From: Syntrophomonadaceae bacterium
GTDB taxonomy: Bacteria > Bacillota_D > Dethiobacteria > DTU022
DNA length: 15,214 bases
Assembly (NCBI GenBank): GCA_003564505.1
Contig: PXFD01000160.1
Span: 1-15,214, forward strand
Direction: 5' to 3'
Below the pieces are notes generated by a model. The model had not been told where the DNA came from. It made no database searches and saw nothing but the letters and a program-made list of their open reading frames with translations. Both the position numbers and the translations under genes were made by a program. Below, piece by piece: positions 14,452-15,214 of the stretch (positions are counted from its first letter, which is position 1; each line of letters starts with the position of its first letter).

Positions 14452-15214
14452 TTGAATCCTTTAATAGAAACATTTAACCTGTCGTATGCATATCAAACCG
14501 GCAGCGTTAGGCAAGTGCAAGCCTTAAGAGAAGTAAACATGCATGTCAGGCAGGGAGAAATACTGGCCATTACTGGTCAAAATGGATCCGGAAAATCTAC
14601 CCTGGCCCGCCACTTCAACGGCTTGCTAACACCAGATGAGGGTAAAGTTCTGGTTGACGGCCTTTCTACTTCAAACCGTGAAAATATCCCTTCTATCCGC
14701 AAAATGGTGGGGATGGTTTTCCAAAACCCGGATAATCAACTGGTTAGCAGCATTGTTGAGGAAGATATTGCTTTCGGGCCGGAAAACCTGGGACTGCCTC
14801 CTGATCTGATCAGGGAGCGGGTCGACCATGCCCTGATAACCCTAAAACTGGAACCTTTAAGGCAGGAGTCTCCCAACCAGCTATCTGAAGGGCAAAAACA
14901 GCTGGTCGCTATTGCAGGGGTCCTTGCCATGCGACCAAAATGTATTGTGATGGATGAACCTACCGCCCACCTTGATCCGCGCAGCAGGCGAGAAGTGATT
15001 GACAACATCCTGCGCCTTAACCGTGAAGAAGGAATTACGATCATATTACTTACGCATTATATGAACGAAGTTGTTCATTGCGACAGAATGATCGTGATGG
15101 ACCAGGGTTGTATTATGATGGAAGGAACTCCCGCAGAAATTTTTTACCAGGACGGCAAAATTCTTGACTATGGTCTTGATTTCCCGGTTGCCACCAGGCT
15201 GACCAGAAACTTAA
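14452..15214 (+). CDS. ecfA1: ECF transporter ATPase, EcfA1-like (partial, runs off right edge)
   Basis: This is an ABC ATPase that powers vitamin uptake with a second ATPase and the EcfT scaffold. At least 254 residues are present with no stop before the window end. Motifs in order are Walker A GQNGSGKST, Q-loop VFQNPDNQ followed by the EcfA-typical EEDIAFGPENL, signature LSEGQKQ (the common form is LSGGQ), Walker B CIVMDEPTAHLD, and the switch histidine in LLTHYMNEV. The TTG at 14452 is preferred because AGGTGA lies at normal spacing. The in-frame ATG at 14443 would directly abut that site and would add three residues. It follows the S component by 22 bases; a second ATPase and EcfT probably follow outside the window. 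Confidence 0.92.
   Translation, partial: MNPLIETFNLSYAYQTGSVRQVQALREVNMHVRQGEILAITGQNGSGKSTLARHFNGLLTPDEGKVLVDGLSTSNRENIPSIRKMVGMVFQNPDNQLVSSIVEEDIAFGPENLGLPPDLIRERVDHALITLKLEPLRQESPNQLSEGQKQLVAIAGVLAMRPKCIVMDEPTAHLDPRSRREVIDNILRLNREEGITIILLTHYMNEVVHCDRMIVMDQGCIMMEGTPAEIFYQDGKILDYGLDFPVATRLTRNL

Noticed and set aside
1..15214. Frequent CCAGG/CCTGG words throughout the window
   Set aside because: They occur mostly inside coding regions and fit codon and dipeptide preference. There is no clustering or regular spacing to suggest a repeat family or a special signal.

Overview
The window looks like a piece of chromosome from an anaerobic, low-to-mid GC Firmicute (Clostridia or a close relative). 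This is an inference from several features: a rubrerythrin peroxidase, strong purine-rich Shine-Dalgarno sites, frequent TTG starts, Gram-positive-type lipoproteins, an ECF-type vitamin transporter, and a cyclic di-GMP-I riboswitch ending in an intrinsic terminator. No mobile element, CRISPR array, tRNA or rRNA was seen. No gap without a gene exceeds 300 bases.

Left part (1-6000), all on the minus strand. trkA, the NAD-binding regulatory subunit of a Trk potassium uptake system, sits behind a well-formed promoter, a cyclic di-GMP-I aptamer and a terminator hairpin. Another gene appears to begin with GTG at the window edge, probably its operon partner. To the right of this unit lie a fumarylacetoacetate-hydrolase-family gene and rubrerythrin, separated by a terminator. 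Next comes a three-gene operon, read from 5999 down to 3252. It encodes a CTP-dependent polyprenol/diacylglycerol-kinase-like membrane protein, a glycine-betaine/choline-binding-like lipoprotein whose two halves are in swapped order, and a PAP2 lipid phosphatase.

Middle part (6000-11260). ilvC (ketol-acid reductoisomerase, with an unusual cofactor loop) is on the plus strand, divergent from the lipid/osmolyte operon. It converges with an ECF sigma factor / anti-sigma factor pair on the minus strand. Upstream of that pair is comEC, the DNA-uptake channel.

Right part (11260-15214). A DUF3311 protein and a sodium:solute symporter overlap by four bases on the minus strand. A small acidic lipoprotein of unknown function lies upstream of them and ends in a strong hairpin. 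Divergent from it, on the plus strand, an ECF-transporter operon begins with an S component and the first ATPase, which runs off the window edge.

The two observations most worth following are the cyclic di-GMP riboswitch controlling a potassium transport gene, a role usually associated with cyclic di-AMP, and the circularly permuted osmolyte-binding lipoprotein, which has no transporter genes beside it. Potassium uptake, the osmolyte-binding homologue, a sodium symporter and several very acidic secreted proteins would fit an osmotically stressed or saline habitat, but that is only an inference.
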